This document shows, in pieces, positions 33,201 to 41,690 of a DNA stretch of 64,000 bases. A program made the position numbers and the translations under genes. The notes beneath the pieces were generated by a model. The model had not been told where the DNA came from, did no database searches, and saw only the letters and a program-made list of their open reading frames with translations. Source of the DNA: Nemertoderma westbladi (lineage: Eukaryota > Xenacoelomorpha > Nemertodermatida > Nemertodermatidae); contig JAUCBJ010007057.1 in the NCBI GenBank assembly GCA_032718475.1, positions 1-64,000 of the forward strand, given 5' to 3'. How positions within the stretch are numbered: position 1 is the first letter of the stretch; every line of letters begins with the position of its first letter.

Positions 33201-35328
33201 TTTGCTCGTGTTGGAGTATATAACCAATGAAGTCTGTCAGTTCAGCGTCTTCGTTACCAACAGAGTAGCCATTATACTCAGTCGCACAATGATGGATCAA
33301 TGGAGACATTGCCCCGGAACGATTAATCCAGCAGACATCGCCTCCAGGGGAGCAACTCCACAAGAACTGGTAGATACTCCAGACTGGCTAGGTGGACCCG
33401 ACTTCCTCTACAAAGAAGAAGAAGAATGGCCTCCTCATCTTACTACAGCAGAGATTAGACAGGCCAAGGGAGCGGAGAAAGTCAAACCTAAAACTCGGGC
33501 GAGTAAATCGAAGTTATTCAAACCTATGGTAGATCTGTCTGTACTACATACTTCCGGAGACGACGCTTTGGATCAGAAACCCACAGCCATAGATAAGTCT
33601 ATTGTGGAAATCCGTGAGAAGGATTGGAAATCTGGAATACCAGACGTCTCGCAAGGACTCTCACCTCTTCTGCAGAGAGCGATACATCACTACAGTTCCT
33701 GGAATCGGCTCTGTAAGGCCGTTACATATTTAAAGAGATGTTTTCACCATCACTACTCCGGGATGAAGGCCAAAGGTGATACCGCTCCAATAACATCAGT
33801 GCAGGTCCATGTTATTAAAGATCTTCCCAAATATAAGATATCCGACAGGTTTCTGAAGGAGAAGATCAGTTATCAGGAGCATGAAGAAACCAACAAGCAG
33901 ATGCTGAGACTCCTGCAATGCTATGAGGATTCCGATAAGTATTTCCTGTTGTTGAGAAATCCACAGATGCGCTTAAGGGATCGTTTCTCTAGCACAATGA
34001 TAGATGGGTTGATACGTGTGGGAGGAAGATTAACGAATGCTCCATTATCCTTTGACACTAAATTTCCCATACTCATTAGAAATCTTGAAATACAAGTCAA
34101 GATGATTGTAGACGTTCACAGCAAACTTTATCATGCTGGTAGGGAACGAGTTCTTAGCGAAATTCGAACTCGCTATTATTTTTATAAACCCCGTAGAGCT
34201 CTGAACCAAGTTCTTAGGAACTGCATACCCTGTAGGAAAGCATTCAGTAGGCCTTTAACACAGCGAGAGGCAGAATTACCTAGGGAACGAGTAAGCTTCT
34301 ATGAACCACCCTTTACTAATACCGGTGTGGATTTATTTGGCCCTATTGAAGTATATCGTGCTAGGACTATAGTCAAGAGATGGTGTGTCATCTTTGTTTG
34401 TATGACTTGTAGAGCTATCCATCTCGACATGGTGAACGATTTATCTACCAACAGCTTTCTATTAAGCTTACGACGACAGATCGCTCGCTTTGGCACTAGT
34501 AACACGATGAGATCTGATAAGGGAACAAACTTCATTGGTGCCAACAATGAAATCAAAGCTTACGTCAAAGATTGGAACCAAAGACAGGTGGACGATCAGC
34601 TACGAGTAACAGCGTCTAGCTGGACCTTCAACGCCGCCGACGCCCCTTGGTGGGGAGGAAGTTGGGAGAGATTAATAAGAAGTGTGAAGACAGCATTTCA
34701 CTTTATAGTGCCTTGCCGCGCGTATCTCACCAACGAACTTTTGCGGACGTTAATGGAGGAAATCGCCGCCTATCTCAACGAGAGACCGCTTATGCCAGTC
34801 TCATCGAGTCCCGATTCCCTGGAAGCGCTAACACCCGCGCATTTCCTACTGAAGAAACCTGTAGCCATGCTCCCACAATCGGAAATCACAGACGGAGACG
34901 AATACTGCCGGCAAACTTGGCAACTCATGCAGTTGTTATCCCGTCGTTTCGCTGACCATTTCGAAAAACATTATCTGCCCACGCTACAACTTCGAACTAA
35001 GTGGTTTGCGCAGCAAGAAAACGTCAGCGCTGGAGACATGGTTCTTATTGTGGATGTAGATCTTCCACGTAAGCGGTGGCAGACAGGTCGTATCATCGAG
35101 ACTCACATCTCGGATGATGGTTTGGTGCGATCGGTAGAACTCGTCGTCATGCGACGTAACGTCAAGAAACCGGGAATTGTCTTCGAGACACAGCAGCTCA
35201 ATCGCCCAGTTGGTCGTTTATGTTTACTGGAAAGAGACAGAGAACTCTCCGGAAACTATGGGAGGCAAGATACTCTTCCCACGACCACCTCCCTAATCCA
35301 ACAAACATCTAGGGACTCCCCAACTTAA
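27223..35328 (+). CDS. gag-pol: BEL/Pao Gag-Pol polyprotein, intact (2,701 aa)
   Basis: One open frame encoding the capsid and replication enzymes of the element. In order: N-terminal extension (1-385) of unknown family; Ala/Glu/Lys-rich coiled coil (about 385-476); Ser/Pro-rich linker; DUF1759-type Gag (about 789-960); zinc knuckles (Cys1073 to about 1137); retropepsin-like aspartic protease with DSGST (Asp1249); reverse transcriptase (about 1590-1830) with Asp1665 and YMDD 1744-1747; RNase H (about 1915-2050, FGDAS with Asp1921); integrase zinc domain (CIPC, Cys2334/2337); DDE core Asp2370, Asp2432, Glu2482 (spacing 61 and 49); DUF5641-like tail to the end. All catalytic residues are present. 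The start is an ATG in good context (AAC before it) shared with the right copy. About 780 residues before the Gag domain make it much longer than usual BEL/Pao polyproteins. Confidence 0.96.
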   Translation: MSDTKQNLSDSLLDTTICDPDRSVERVRPKFNSPPTVRKIIPPVVISEPRLVQHRWSVIGTRAQVKRDQEAAEPQQPASQELISQWPDSSSSADTVELTPEHGAKMIDAVYSDPLLILPAAILTRLLIAVEEHQIDWARNKRSTKDSYAGYTREELKSIVESQWNFPGPGLPFDLSEAAWEDIHRMGVTKETSDPAVWKRSAAGYTQGFFSSMERLKEQLFQQPQGPQEQGQLLYQVRERILRIRLILSAFEEASKRRQDTSLQVAVKTWFQRVSLQVQGTAQWKAQLEERSTHGESTDATFSQVESEATAEKPHKRDAIDIYLSDYQRSLGDEEFRRRLDGLSPNSEGTQRVLDAIDVDMRAANQAKFDEQLRIARVQEEQVKKKRIDDRKIAAAAAAEAEAERKAAEAAAEAKAAAAEAKAAEAKAAAAEAKAAAAAEAERKIAVAEAERRAAEEIAQLELENLQERQDNFNKQLTPSNMQMMSRSTPKRQGYTSSEEGNTTDHEGGGNRSRLSRRRRISHRQKLPDLPPAVRKQLNNTNLGSTEPTDQIIEIERLPTIVDEPEIIRPVPEATPSVIETPVLPEPTSKFPLHSTKLSVPHRTTLENVHVLDSEGNINDLSPVVPRRPATTLAAPASVVEWVDEGRWGMDLLLGQMQETVQQFKGTVRESRLELQEVQQRIALEHDKLVNTQKGIPPPPVTMCQPVRSEVFHAQGVEPTRIYTASEVETPIVNPIKGNYRPVDNDIPYRPDHNPRNLYTDNSILNNTMAQESFTRQMARTEARQAVKVGEIVKFNGDEMKWLPFNEYYKDNIQKSVLSNGEKLRFLIECLEGSPKLMALKFIGHPDGLRQVWDTLNIRYGNRNNIAKYLYAKLVAPRKFISSGIIEFSDEIQEICRQLDWLGKSHEYQSSMVIGAVASTLPKGGVGTRWDKKVLYMMEQQRRDPTMADLMSFLDGEVLLQLLKQSREKTPENKVSEKPVSRRKVTPVCYTDDGESQTSQGEDSGKDTERSYYVNKTPKEQVSKFKSRTNDRREQVRKTPPTSPKRIQVRKPEERMSVHNVIQNKVSNIKPKCALCDGTHRLNMCDEFLKKSLTERREVMWDKRLCYNCLRQGHQRRTCYSDTRCAKCGAKHHILLHTEFERNSQSQVSDSELHVQFSDVNDTDQSSEMEGFYTDEFSDEGESCYMINTAVYRALTYEKHTDSDLTLTTSDRQPSWKAPPSNVGIREFPVVQVRVHGPKRSYVVNALLDSGSTGTFIDKELAEDIFAGQPKFRTKLNMSGIMQVWKSTVIADYYVGALSTPQDELGEHSIRSVKRVAIKNFATTQVEPYNWDEDDFTQQLEIPRFNTDYPGVQILIGQNAHEALETLEKRPAQPQPLQAYAGRTRVGWYFTGPSRRTLMERLPKDQVCQVREWEVEGSELDDLTEGTPYSSDNDDVHQLFDEKNTIDLLKENETWQNQVNLCQLLLPSERDDYNDELNDVIERYNAKTRDEHAVRFFTQEAVEPNSYDKALSVEEERAKQIQETTTRFLKDQGRYEIGLPFRKREPKFVNNRPLAEKRIAQLHRRLTANSSAKEMYQTQLKKFISKGYAELVPEETPITERTYYLTHHHVPKPGKPHEVRVVFDGSALYMGQSLNSELLPGPNLLQSLLGILLRLRQYSIAFASDIEGMFLQVKALDRDRDSLRFLWWPEGDLNQKPVEYWMTIQAFGIISSPSNACSVVRTTADDNRDAFSKEVIDNIKRDIYMDDNLKSLPSVEEAIDVAKGTVECLKRGGFRLTKFTISHTNSIPVEDRGAKDLDLIKDDLPETKTLGLKWDTERDILFFQLKQRDNPVRTKWICLSILSTYFDPLGFISPVILIARSLVQQMWLENHSWDDPLKGELLKKWMKWEDSLPAIENFIISRSYFGHVLPTYSYQLHVFGDASDMGIGIVAYLRVETPDRIKVALVTSKALINNKLKVPRAELKAALYATAIGRNVTEQIDYPLEKTVYWTDALLVLEYITNEVCQFSVFVTNRVAIILSRTMMDQWRHCPGTINPADIASRGATPQELVDTPDWLGGPDFLYKEEEEWPPHLTTAEIRQAKGAEKVKPKTRASKSKLFKPMVDLSVLHTSGDDALDQKPTAIDKSIVEIREKDWKSGIPDVSQGLSPLLQRAIHHYSSWNRLCKAVTYLKRCFHHHYSGMKAKGDTAPITSVQVHVIKDLPKYKISDRFLKEKISYQEHEETNKQMLRLLQCYEDSDKYFLLLRNPQMRLRDRFSSTMIDGLIRVGGRLTNAPLSFDTKFPILIRNLEIQVKMIVDVHSKLYHAGRERVLSEIRTRYYFYKPRRALNQVLRNCIPCRKAFSRPLTQREAELPRERVSFYEPPFTNTGVDLFGPIEVYRARTIVKRWCVIFVCMTCRAIHLDMVNDLSTNSFLLSLRRQIARFGTSNTMRSDKGTNFIGANNEIKAYVKDWNQRQVDDQLRVTASSWTFNAADAPWWGGSWERLIRSVKTAFHFIVPCRAYLTNELLRTLMEEIAAYLNERPLMPVSSSPDSLEALTPAHFLLKKPVAMLPQSEITDGDEYCRQTWQLMQLLSRRFADHFEKHYLPTLQLRTKWFAQQENVSAGDMVLIVDVDLPRKRWQTGRIIETHISDDGLVRSVELVVMRRNVKKPGIVFETQQLNRPVGRLCLLERDRELSGNYGRQDTLPTTTSLIQQTSRDSPT
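30141..31446 (+). promoter_or_regulatory. Cluster of consensus 5' splice donor motifs inside gag-protease
   Basis: Near-consensus donors, all in one reading phase encoding K/Q-V-S/R/C: AAGGTAAGT at 30142, CAGGTAAGT at 30283, CAGGTAAGA at 30325, CAGGTGAGA at 30364, AAAGTAAGT at 30415, CAGGTAAGT at 30661, CAGGTAAGG at 30916 and CAGGTATGT at 31438. TAGGTAAGT at about 29927 lies just outside. The right copy keeps the same set on minus (for example 58595-58604, 59379, 59625, 59676, 59715, 59757, 59898). Use as donors for subgenomic RNAs is an inference. Confidence 0.5.
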
Positions 35329-36960
35329 CAACGGCTGGAGTGGGTGTATGACTATATTTTATATTTGTTTTATTCTTTTATATTTATGTATATATTATTA
35401 TGTAATTTTATTATAATCGTTTTCTTTAATTTTATTTAGTAGAATGTTATTTTAGCGATTATTTAGTAGATTAGTGCAATATATATTCGCGTTTATTACT
35501 TAATTACTTATACATTATATATTTAGTGCAACGGCGAGAAATAATTCTTTTTCTCCTTCCTTACTGTCCGTATTACATTACAAATACGTAACTACAGTAA
35601 GATGAAATGTCCGTACTTATTAAAGTACAATAAAGCTCCTACTATATTTAAGTATTATTGGTAGGCAGAGTATTAGGAATGCAAAATTCAGATCCTCGTG
35701 TCTCGGCTAAACCAAGCTCTGGGTAGACCTTGGAAACGACTTGCCTCTTCTCACTGACATTGCTTCGTGCGATATTGCTCTCATACCGTATATTAAATAA
35801 TACATATAGTAGCGTGATGTCCCTTTAACAGTAGCGTACAACGCAAATAAATCTGTTAAACCCTTTGACCATCTGTAATTCTCGTCGATTAAGATATCGC
35901 GGCACCCACCGATATACTTGAAAGACAAATTCTAGAATCAGTGGTTAACGTCCCCAGACAAGTTCTGGAATAAACTGGTGCCCATCCTAAATATTAATTA
36001 TTAATATTTACAAAATCTGTCAAATTTTAGATCCTTTAAAATTCTAGTCGATTAAGATATCGTAGCACTTACCGATACTCTTAAAAGGACAAAATTCCTA
36101 GAATCTAGGATCCCAGTCCCCAGACACATTCTGGGATAAAATTACGTCTATTTAACATTAAATAATAAAAATTACGGGAATAAATTTAAATTCATATATT
36201 TCAATGAATTTAATAAATTGTCATTTTATACAATTTATAACATTCCCAAAATTCCATTAATTAATAGATCATGGGAGCGGAGATTCACTCTATTAAGTGT
36301 ATTGGTGTGCGAGAATCTCCAATATATAGTCAATAGCCGATAAAATTCATAAAATCATATATAGAGAGGATATTGACAATTAAAGAATTACTATTAAATA
36401 GCATCCCAGATCTGTATGCATGAGAATTACCCTAATTCTACCGCTAGCTTTCCATAATGTCACCATGGCAACAACCACGCTAGAATTAGAAGTGAGTTAA
36501 AAGAACAATAGAAGGCTTGCCCCATTGAATAGCATAGGGAATAAATAGCGCACTGCTAGTATCCAAGGATACATAATAAATAAAGTGACATTCTGGAAGG
36601 TACTGACTAACGGACAAATGGCCCGAATGTGTACAGTTTATGGCAGTTGTGTTGAATTTGTGCGTTCATAGGTGAATGTTACTGCTAAAGTGTGTTTACA
36701 GTAGCTAGTCGCAATTGTGAAAGTAACCCTAACTCTCCAGAAAGAACCTGAAGTACATCTAAGCCTTTGGGACGGACAGTGGAGTGACTTGTGCCGGTTA
36801 TCGTTGTCGTTGTGTAGCTACATCGTTGGCGAAAGCACAGCGACGACGGTACATCGGCGCTGAGGATCTTGCGCTGTCCGGGGGCAAAAGAGGGGTAGGC
36901 AGCGACGCCCGCTAGCCTAATATATAAACTCATTATAATATTGATAAACTCATAGCAGAT
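35329..36960 (+). other. Conserved non-coding spacer between pol and ORF A, with putative 3' splice site
   Basis: No coding frame supported. It contains two degenerate tandem units 163 bp apart (GATTAAGATATCG at 35887 and 36050, each followed by CCGATA and CCCCAGAC blocks). It ends in CATAGCAG (36951-36958), two bases before the ORF A ATG. The upstream tract is AT-rich rather than clearly pyrimidine-rich, so the acceptor is only plausible. Confidence 0.6.
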
Positions 36961-37338
36961 ATGACTGAGTTGATAGAAGATGATCTTAGTATCAGGGAGC
37001 GATATACTCTACCTTTACAAGCGTTTGTCGATAGCTTGATACGCGGCGACGCTGGTCCAACTACTACGGAGGATGATGGTCGTTATATCGAACCGCCAAT
37101 GTTCCCGGAGCAACTTACGCGTGAATTGGATTATAGAAAGTTCACCGCTCGCTATATGCATCGTAATGGTACGTATATGGACTTCTTAACTACTGGCCAT
37201 CCTATCGATTTACACGATACGGACGATGTAGATACCGAAAGGGAAAGGGTTTTATTTAAATATCATACCCAGCGGAGTCGGCACGATGAACCGAGAATGG
37301 AACACGAGAATTCTATTCGAAATCAACTCGAAAGATAG
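36961..37338 (+). pseudogene. Accessory ORF A, truncated (complete element)
   Basis: The first 125 codons match ORF A of the left copy (1566-2378) and then stop at TAG (37336-37338). Just after, at about 37344-37350 (GGAAGAA), the sequence jumps to the coiled-coil end of ORF B. Relative to the left copy, about 921 bp is missing between its positions 1950 and 2871, both of which carry GAAGAA. The C-terminal Cys/His cluster of A and most of B are therefore lost in this otherwise young element. Confidence 0.8.
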
Positions 37339-37784
37339 AATGTGGAAGAAGGCTTGTAAAGACAAATAGAGGAGAACCACTGGAGAAGAGACATGGGTTA
37401 ATGTCCAGGGTCCATAATGTGAATAGTTTTCCCCAGGGCACGGGTGCTCGCGGGCGGTCTCCTTCGGGAGGCTGTAATTTTCTCTTCCTTCATCGTTTTC
37501 CTGTAATTATTGTGATCAGTGTCACAATTAAAAGGCAAGAATGAATGATGACGTGACGGAAAACATGTCCATTGTGGTATCTTATGGATACTACCATATA
37601 TCCTCCCTCCTCTTTACTTCCCTTATCCCTCTATACATCGCTATTGAAAATACAACATACTTCGTCCCACCTTCTCTTCCCAACGCGCTCGGAGCTTTGG
37701 GAGACGATCGACCGATCATTGTCGTATCGTGGTATTGATCATACCGCCTCTTAATAAACCTCCCATCCCTTACTATTAATCTGG
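37339..37784 (+). other. Deletion scar with remnant of ORF B and A/B-C intergenic DNA
   Basis: The first 60 or so bases are a decayed match to the end of ORF B (GAGGAGAACCACTGGAGAAG against the left copy near 2895). The remainder (about 37400-37784) has no counterpart in the left copy. A 65-codon open frame with a hydrophobic N-terminal half (37541-37738) overlaps here; I cannot support it as a gene. Confidence 0.5.
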
Positions 37785-39569
37785 ATGCTCATATTGGAGA
37801 ACATTCCATACCCTTTCGTTGATACTCAGCTGATTGCTCCCTGGGCAGAAGGCCGAGGTTTCTTCCGCACAATGTATGCCAATACACCCAGCAGCATTAC
37901 TAAAGTACAACGAACCTCCATCGGACATCTTGCCTTTCAAGAATACGGATGGAATTTCAAGGTTGGAAATCCTATAAATTACCAACAAGTATATGGAGAT
38001 CATTATTCTCGTTTATACTTTGATGGACCATTGACTGCACCTGGCGCCGTGTATAGCTTTATGAGTGTTCCACTTCGTCCCTCCTTAGCTATATACACGA
38101 TCTTTGAAAACGCAGCACTTGCCGGTTGGCTAGCCGATGTGTGCAGTCGTACCATACGCGCCCATCCATTAATACTTGGAACCAAACTCGCCAAGTTAGA
38201 TGAACACAATAAATTCATCCGCTTCGAATGTTTCAGGCGCTTTCTGACTCCGTTCCGTAACGTTGATAGTCAGTTCAAGGACCGCGCTCTGACCAAACTC
38301 AGCCTAAGAGACTCAGCTGCGGAGAAGCTAAACAGCGCGGGATTTGCTCTCTTTCAGGACGTTTGTATACAGAACTTACATTCATCTGTTATACAAAGAC
38401 CCCGAATACCCACAGGTTATTCTGTCGTGGAAGTTCAGACAGTGGGTCCGCTTGCGGAGACAGCCGCACCTACCTCAGCTATGCAATTGGAAGACGAACC
38501 AATCTGCTTAGAGTCTGAAGCGATCCAGCCTACAGCGCCCCGGAGCAGCGATAACGATTACGTCTTGGAGTGGTATCAAGGTCCACAATGTCTCACCGCA
38601 TACGATTATCGACACGCCAACTATGTTTCTCGAAAACGTTGTCGATTATGCGCATCGAGAGACCATTTCACCCCTATGGACTCAGACGTACCCTGCTCCT
38701 ATTTCCACGAACAGCCGATGATGGAGATCTATTGTGCGTATTGCAGACTTAATAACTCGCATATTTTTGCAGTCTGCCCCCAATTTATGACCCAATGTCA
38801 CCACTGTCAACTTAAAGGACATGCCAGTTATAATTGCCCCTTTAACCGCGATTTAGAAAGCGTAGATGAGATGATTACCCTGCGCTACATCCGAGCTTGG
38901 GAAGCGAACGCGGATTTACATTGTGAGGCCCGCCATCGCTACTACCCTGGACGCTCTTACGAGGGAGTTTACGCGTTCCATCCTTATTTATTCGCGTCTG
39001 TGGAACAAAAAACACGCACACCGAGTTACGAACTAATGAAGCGTGTTGGTGAGTGTATTTCCACCAAATTTGTTCGAAAATATCTTAGGAACGTCAATCC
39101 TAATGATATTACTTCATACCATTTGATCAATTACATCCGTCAAGACCCTGAGTATGGCGATTTATTTATCAACTCGCACCCTGAGTTACAGGAAGTATCT
39201 CGACGGCCCTACGAATATCGAGCCCGAGAACGCGAGCTGGAAAGAACCATTAAACCAAGGAAGTTTCTCACCACTCACGGTCCGCCTACCGCCATTGTCC
39301 AGACGACCCGTCAAGGACCCGTAGGAGCTGCTGTCCTAAGACGCGCCCTAAAGGCCGTTAGACCTCGCTCCACTGAAGTTGATATCGATCAACCAGGTAC
39401 CTCGACCGGAGGATACACCGATCGTAATCCTAAACCTTCTGATGCAATTGTATTGCACCCTTCACCCAGGAGCTACAGCCCTCCTAGTAAAGTGGCTCGC
39501 CCCAAAGAGAAAAGGACTCTTGCTAGCCTCAAAAAACTGCGTAAACGCCGTCCGCGTAAGAAAGACTAA
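37785..39569 (+). CDS. Accessory ORF C: zinc-knuckle, basic-tailed protein, intact (594 aa)
   Basis: Not a recognised family. An N-terminal domain of about 260 residues without signal peptide or membrane segments is followed by three Cys/His clusters: residues 286-308 (C286, C289, H294, C304, H308), 317-331 (C-x2-C-x5-H-x4-C) and 338-351 (C-x2-C-x4-H-x4-C, an exact retroviral-type zinc knuckle). Then comes an Arg/Tyr-rich region and an extremely basic end (about 560-594, KKLRKRRPRKKD). This suggests a nucleic-acid-binding, nucleocapsid-like protein separate from Gag-Pol, perhaps nuclear. It ends 78 bp before the 3' LTR. Its C-terminal part recurs at 3059-3640 and at 51541-51700 on minus. It is not an envelope protein. 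Function unknown. Confidence 0.75.
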   Translation: MLILENIPYPFVDTQLIAPWAEGRGFFRTMYANTPSSITKVQRTSIGHLAFQEYGWNFKVGNPINYQQVYGDHYSRLYFDGPLTAPGAVYSFMSVPLRPSLAIYTIFENAALAGWLADVCSRTIRAHPLILGTKLAKLDEHNKFIRFECFRRFLTPFRNVDSQFKDRALTKLSLRDSAAEKLNSAGFALFQDVCIQNLHSSVIQRPRIPTGYSVVEVQTVGPLAETAAPTSAMQLEDEPICLESEAIQPTAPRSSDNDYVLEWYQGPQCLTAYDYRHANYVSRKRCRLCASRDHFTPMDSDVPCSYFHEQPMMEIYCAYCRLNNSHIFAVCPQFMTQCHHCQLKGHASYNCPFNRDLESVDEMITLRYIRAWEANADLHCEARHRYYPGRSYEGVYAFHPYLFASVEQKTRTPSYELMKRVGECISTKFVRKYLRNVNPNDITSYHLINYIRQDPEYGDLFINSHPELQEVSRRPYEYRARERELERTIKPRKFLTTHGPPTAIVQTTRQGPVGAAVLRRALKAVRPRSTEVDIDQPGTSTGGYTDRNPKPSDAIVLHPSPRSYSPPSKVARPKEKRTLASLKKLRKRRPRKKD

Positions 39570-39639
39570 CTGTTTAGAGTATTTTTATATTTTAGAAACT
39601 GTGATTTGTTATATTTTATAGACTTAAATCCCATTTTCT

Positions 39640-39647
39640 GGGAGCGG
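39640..39647 (+). promoter_or_regulatory. Polypurine tract candidate
   Basis: GGGAGCGG immediately before the TG of the 3' LTR. The left copy has the same bases before 3719, and the right copy has a close version (GGGAGCGG, read on minus) next to 51462. It is short and interrupted by a C, but its position fits the plus-strand primer. Confidence 0.55.
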
Positions 39648-40832
39648 TGTAAAGGCTTTTGCGTAATTAGCCGGTTATTTTCCCCGTAAAGTACTCTGTA
39701 GTTGGTTTAACAGGCATAAAAGGCCGTGTCCTTACTGTACTGTTGTTTTAGAGGACATAAAAGCCATTTCTTCTGTATGTGTACTTTAACGGACATGATT
39801 AGCAATTTTATGACGCAATGCGCCAAATCCTCTGTAAACAGTGTAGCTACCATGACGACGGCTAACAGCTGATGCTGTACACGTGTAGCTTTTCTTTGTT
39901 CTCTGTGCCTTCTTTGTTCGGTCGACCAATCAGAGCGTTTTTTGCCTCTGTGTTGGAGATTGTATATAGAAACTCGTGGAGTTGAGTCAGTATGTGATTT
40001 TGTCCACAGCCTACAACACCGGCGTGGAACCTCCGTGTTTCAGTCTTTAGCTCCAACATTAGTAGGCTTAATTATAGAACGTATATCCGTTATCATCACT
40101 CATACCTCACTCACTTAACATATCTCATACCAATTCTGCATTCATAACCATTCATACCTTAAACTTTGTACTGCTATTTACTGTCGGTTATTCATTATAT
40201 TTGTTGATGGAATATTATATTTGGAATACTGATAAACAATCAGACACCCCAATCTTCTTGATATACTAAAGGTTAGAGAGACCGGATACATATAACGATT
40301 GCGACTTACATTAAGTGGTTTGAAGTGAATCTAATGCTATTTTATAGGCCCTACACGTATTGTCTGTTGTTCTCCTTATATGTGACTAAAATTAGTGAAG
40401 GTCGGCAGATTAGTGTGCAGCATTGTGCAGTATTGTGTATGATCGTGATTGATAACGAAGCATCTCCTAAAGAATGCGCCATATACGTGAATCTATAGCC
40501 ATCCCGTTGTGTCTAGTTTAAGTCATAACTCTGTTTATATATTTAGAGCGCCACGTCCTAAAGGAACTGTTAATATTTCCCGAAAGTGAATAATATTTGT
40601 CAGAAATTATATATATTACGATCAGTCGAATAATACAGTATGCCTACCCCGCAATACGGTTAGGCTCCCGAATCCAGTCTCCCGGGTATATCCAGCGGGT
40701 GAATGATCGCGCATAGACTGGTTTCGGCTAATGTAGTGTATCAAATACTTGTCATAGGCTAAAGACTATCTATCATCTAAAAGACATCCAAATTTGGCAG
40801 GTTAAACTGCTAAAGGTCTGAAAGCGCGAACA
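39648..40832 (+). repeat. 3' LTR of the complete BEL/Pao element
   Basis: Begins TGTAAAGGCTTTTGCG, ends GCGCGAACA. By eye it differs from the 5' LTR at roughly a dozen sites (for example GGTTTAGC/GGTTTAAC, AGATATATAC/AGATTGTATATAG, AGCGCAAACA/AGCGCGAACA). TATA at 39963-39968 and TCAGT at 39987-39991 are conserved. Confidence 0.95.
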
Positions 40833-41690
40833 CATCCATACACTATGTTACCGCTGGTTAATGCCTACCACTTCATCCGTTCGTTTATTTCTACCATCCA
40901 TACACTATGTTATCGCTGGTTAATGCCTACCACTTCATCCGTTCGTTTATTTCTACCATCCATACATTATGTTACCGCTGGTGAATGCCTACCACTTCAT
41001 CTGTTCGTTTATTTCTATCACCCATACACTATGTTACCGCTGGTTAATGCCTACCACTTCATCCGTTCGTTTATTTCTACCATCCATACACTATGTTACC
41101 GCTGGTTAATGCCTACCACTTTATCCGTTCCTTTATTTCTACCATCCATACACTATGTTACCGCTGGTTAATGCCTACCACTTCATCCGTTCGTTTATTT
41201 CTATCATCCATACACTATGTTACCGCTGGTTAATGCCTACCACTTCATCCGTTCGTTTATTTCTACCATCCATACACTATGTTACCGCTGGTTAATGCCT
41301 ACCACTTCATCCGTTCGTTTATTTCTACCACCCATACACTATGTTACCGCTGATTAATGCCTACCACTTCATCCGTTCGTTTATTTCTACCATCCATACA
41401 CTATGTTACCGCTGGTTAATGCCTACCACTTCATCCGTTCGTTTATTTCTATTATCCATACACTATGTTACCGCTGGTTAATGCCTACCACTTCATCCGT
41501 TCGTTTATTTCCACCATCCATACACTATGTTACCGCTGGTTAATGCCTACCACTTCATCCGTTCGTTTATTTCTACCATCCATACACTATGTTACCGCTG
41601 GTTAATGCCTACCACTTCATCCGTTCGTTTATTTCTATTATCCATACACTATGTTACCGCTGGTTAATGCCTACCACTTCATCCGTTCGA
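40833..41690. repeat. 62-bp satellite array, right part (about 14 units)
   Basis: Continuation of the 17771-23865 array after the inserted element. The first five units (from about 40845) carry the same variant series as 21016-21342 and 21512-21838 (TTATCGC, ACATTATG, GGTGAATG, ATCTGTTCG, TTTATCCGTTCC), so they are another copy of the 8-unit block. The first five bases (CATCC) are the right target-site copy. The array ends abruptly after TTCATCCGTTCG. Confidence 0.97.

Larger units (their letters stand above)
23866..40832 (+). mobile_element. Complete giant BEL/Pao LTR retrotransposon (about 17 kb), inserted in the 62-bp satellite
   Basis: Two LTRs with only about a dozen scattered differences seen by eye, a 2.2-kb leader, an uninterrupted 2,701-codon gag-pol, a 1.6-kb spacer and accessory ORFs A (truncated) and C (intact). 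Flanked by (T/C)ATCC. The LTR similarity and open gag-pol indicate a recent insertion. BEL/Pao elements are commonly 5-11 kb, so this one is unusually large because of the Gag extension, the long leader and the accessory region. No host gene is hit. Confidence 0.95.

Noticed and set aside
37541-37738. Small 65-codon hydrophobic protein
   Set aside because: Lies in a deletion-scarred intergenic part, overlaps another frame of 60 codons and has no counterpart in the other copies.
36961-39569. Envelope (env) gene after pol
   Set aside because: ORFs A and C have no signal peptide, transmembrane segment, furin-type site or fusion-peptide-like stretch; C has zinc knuckles instead.
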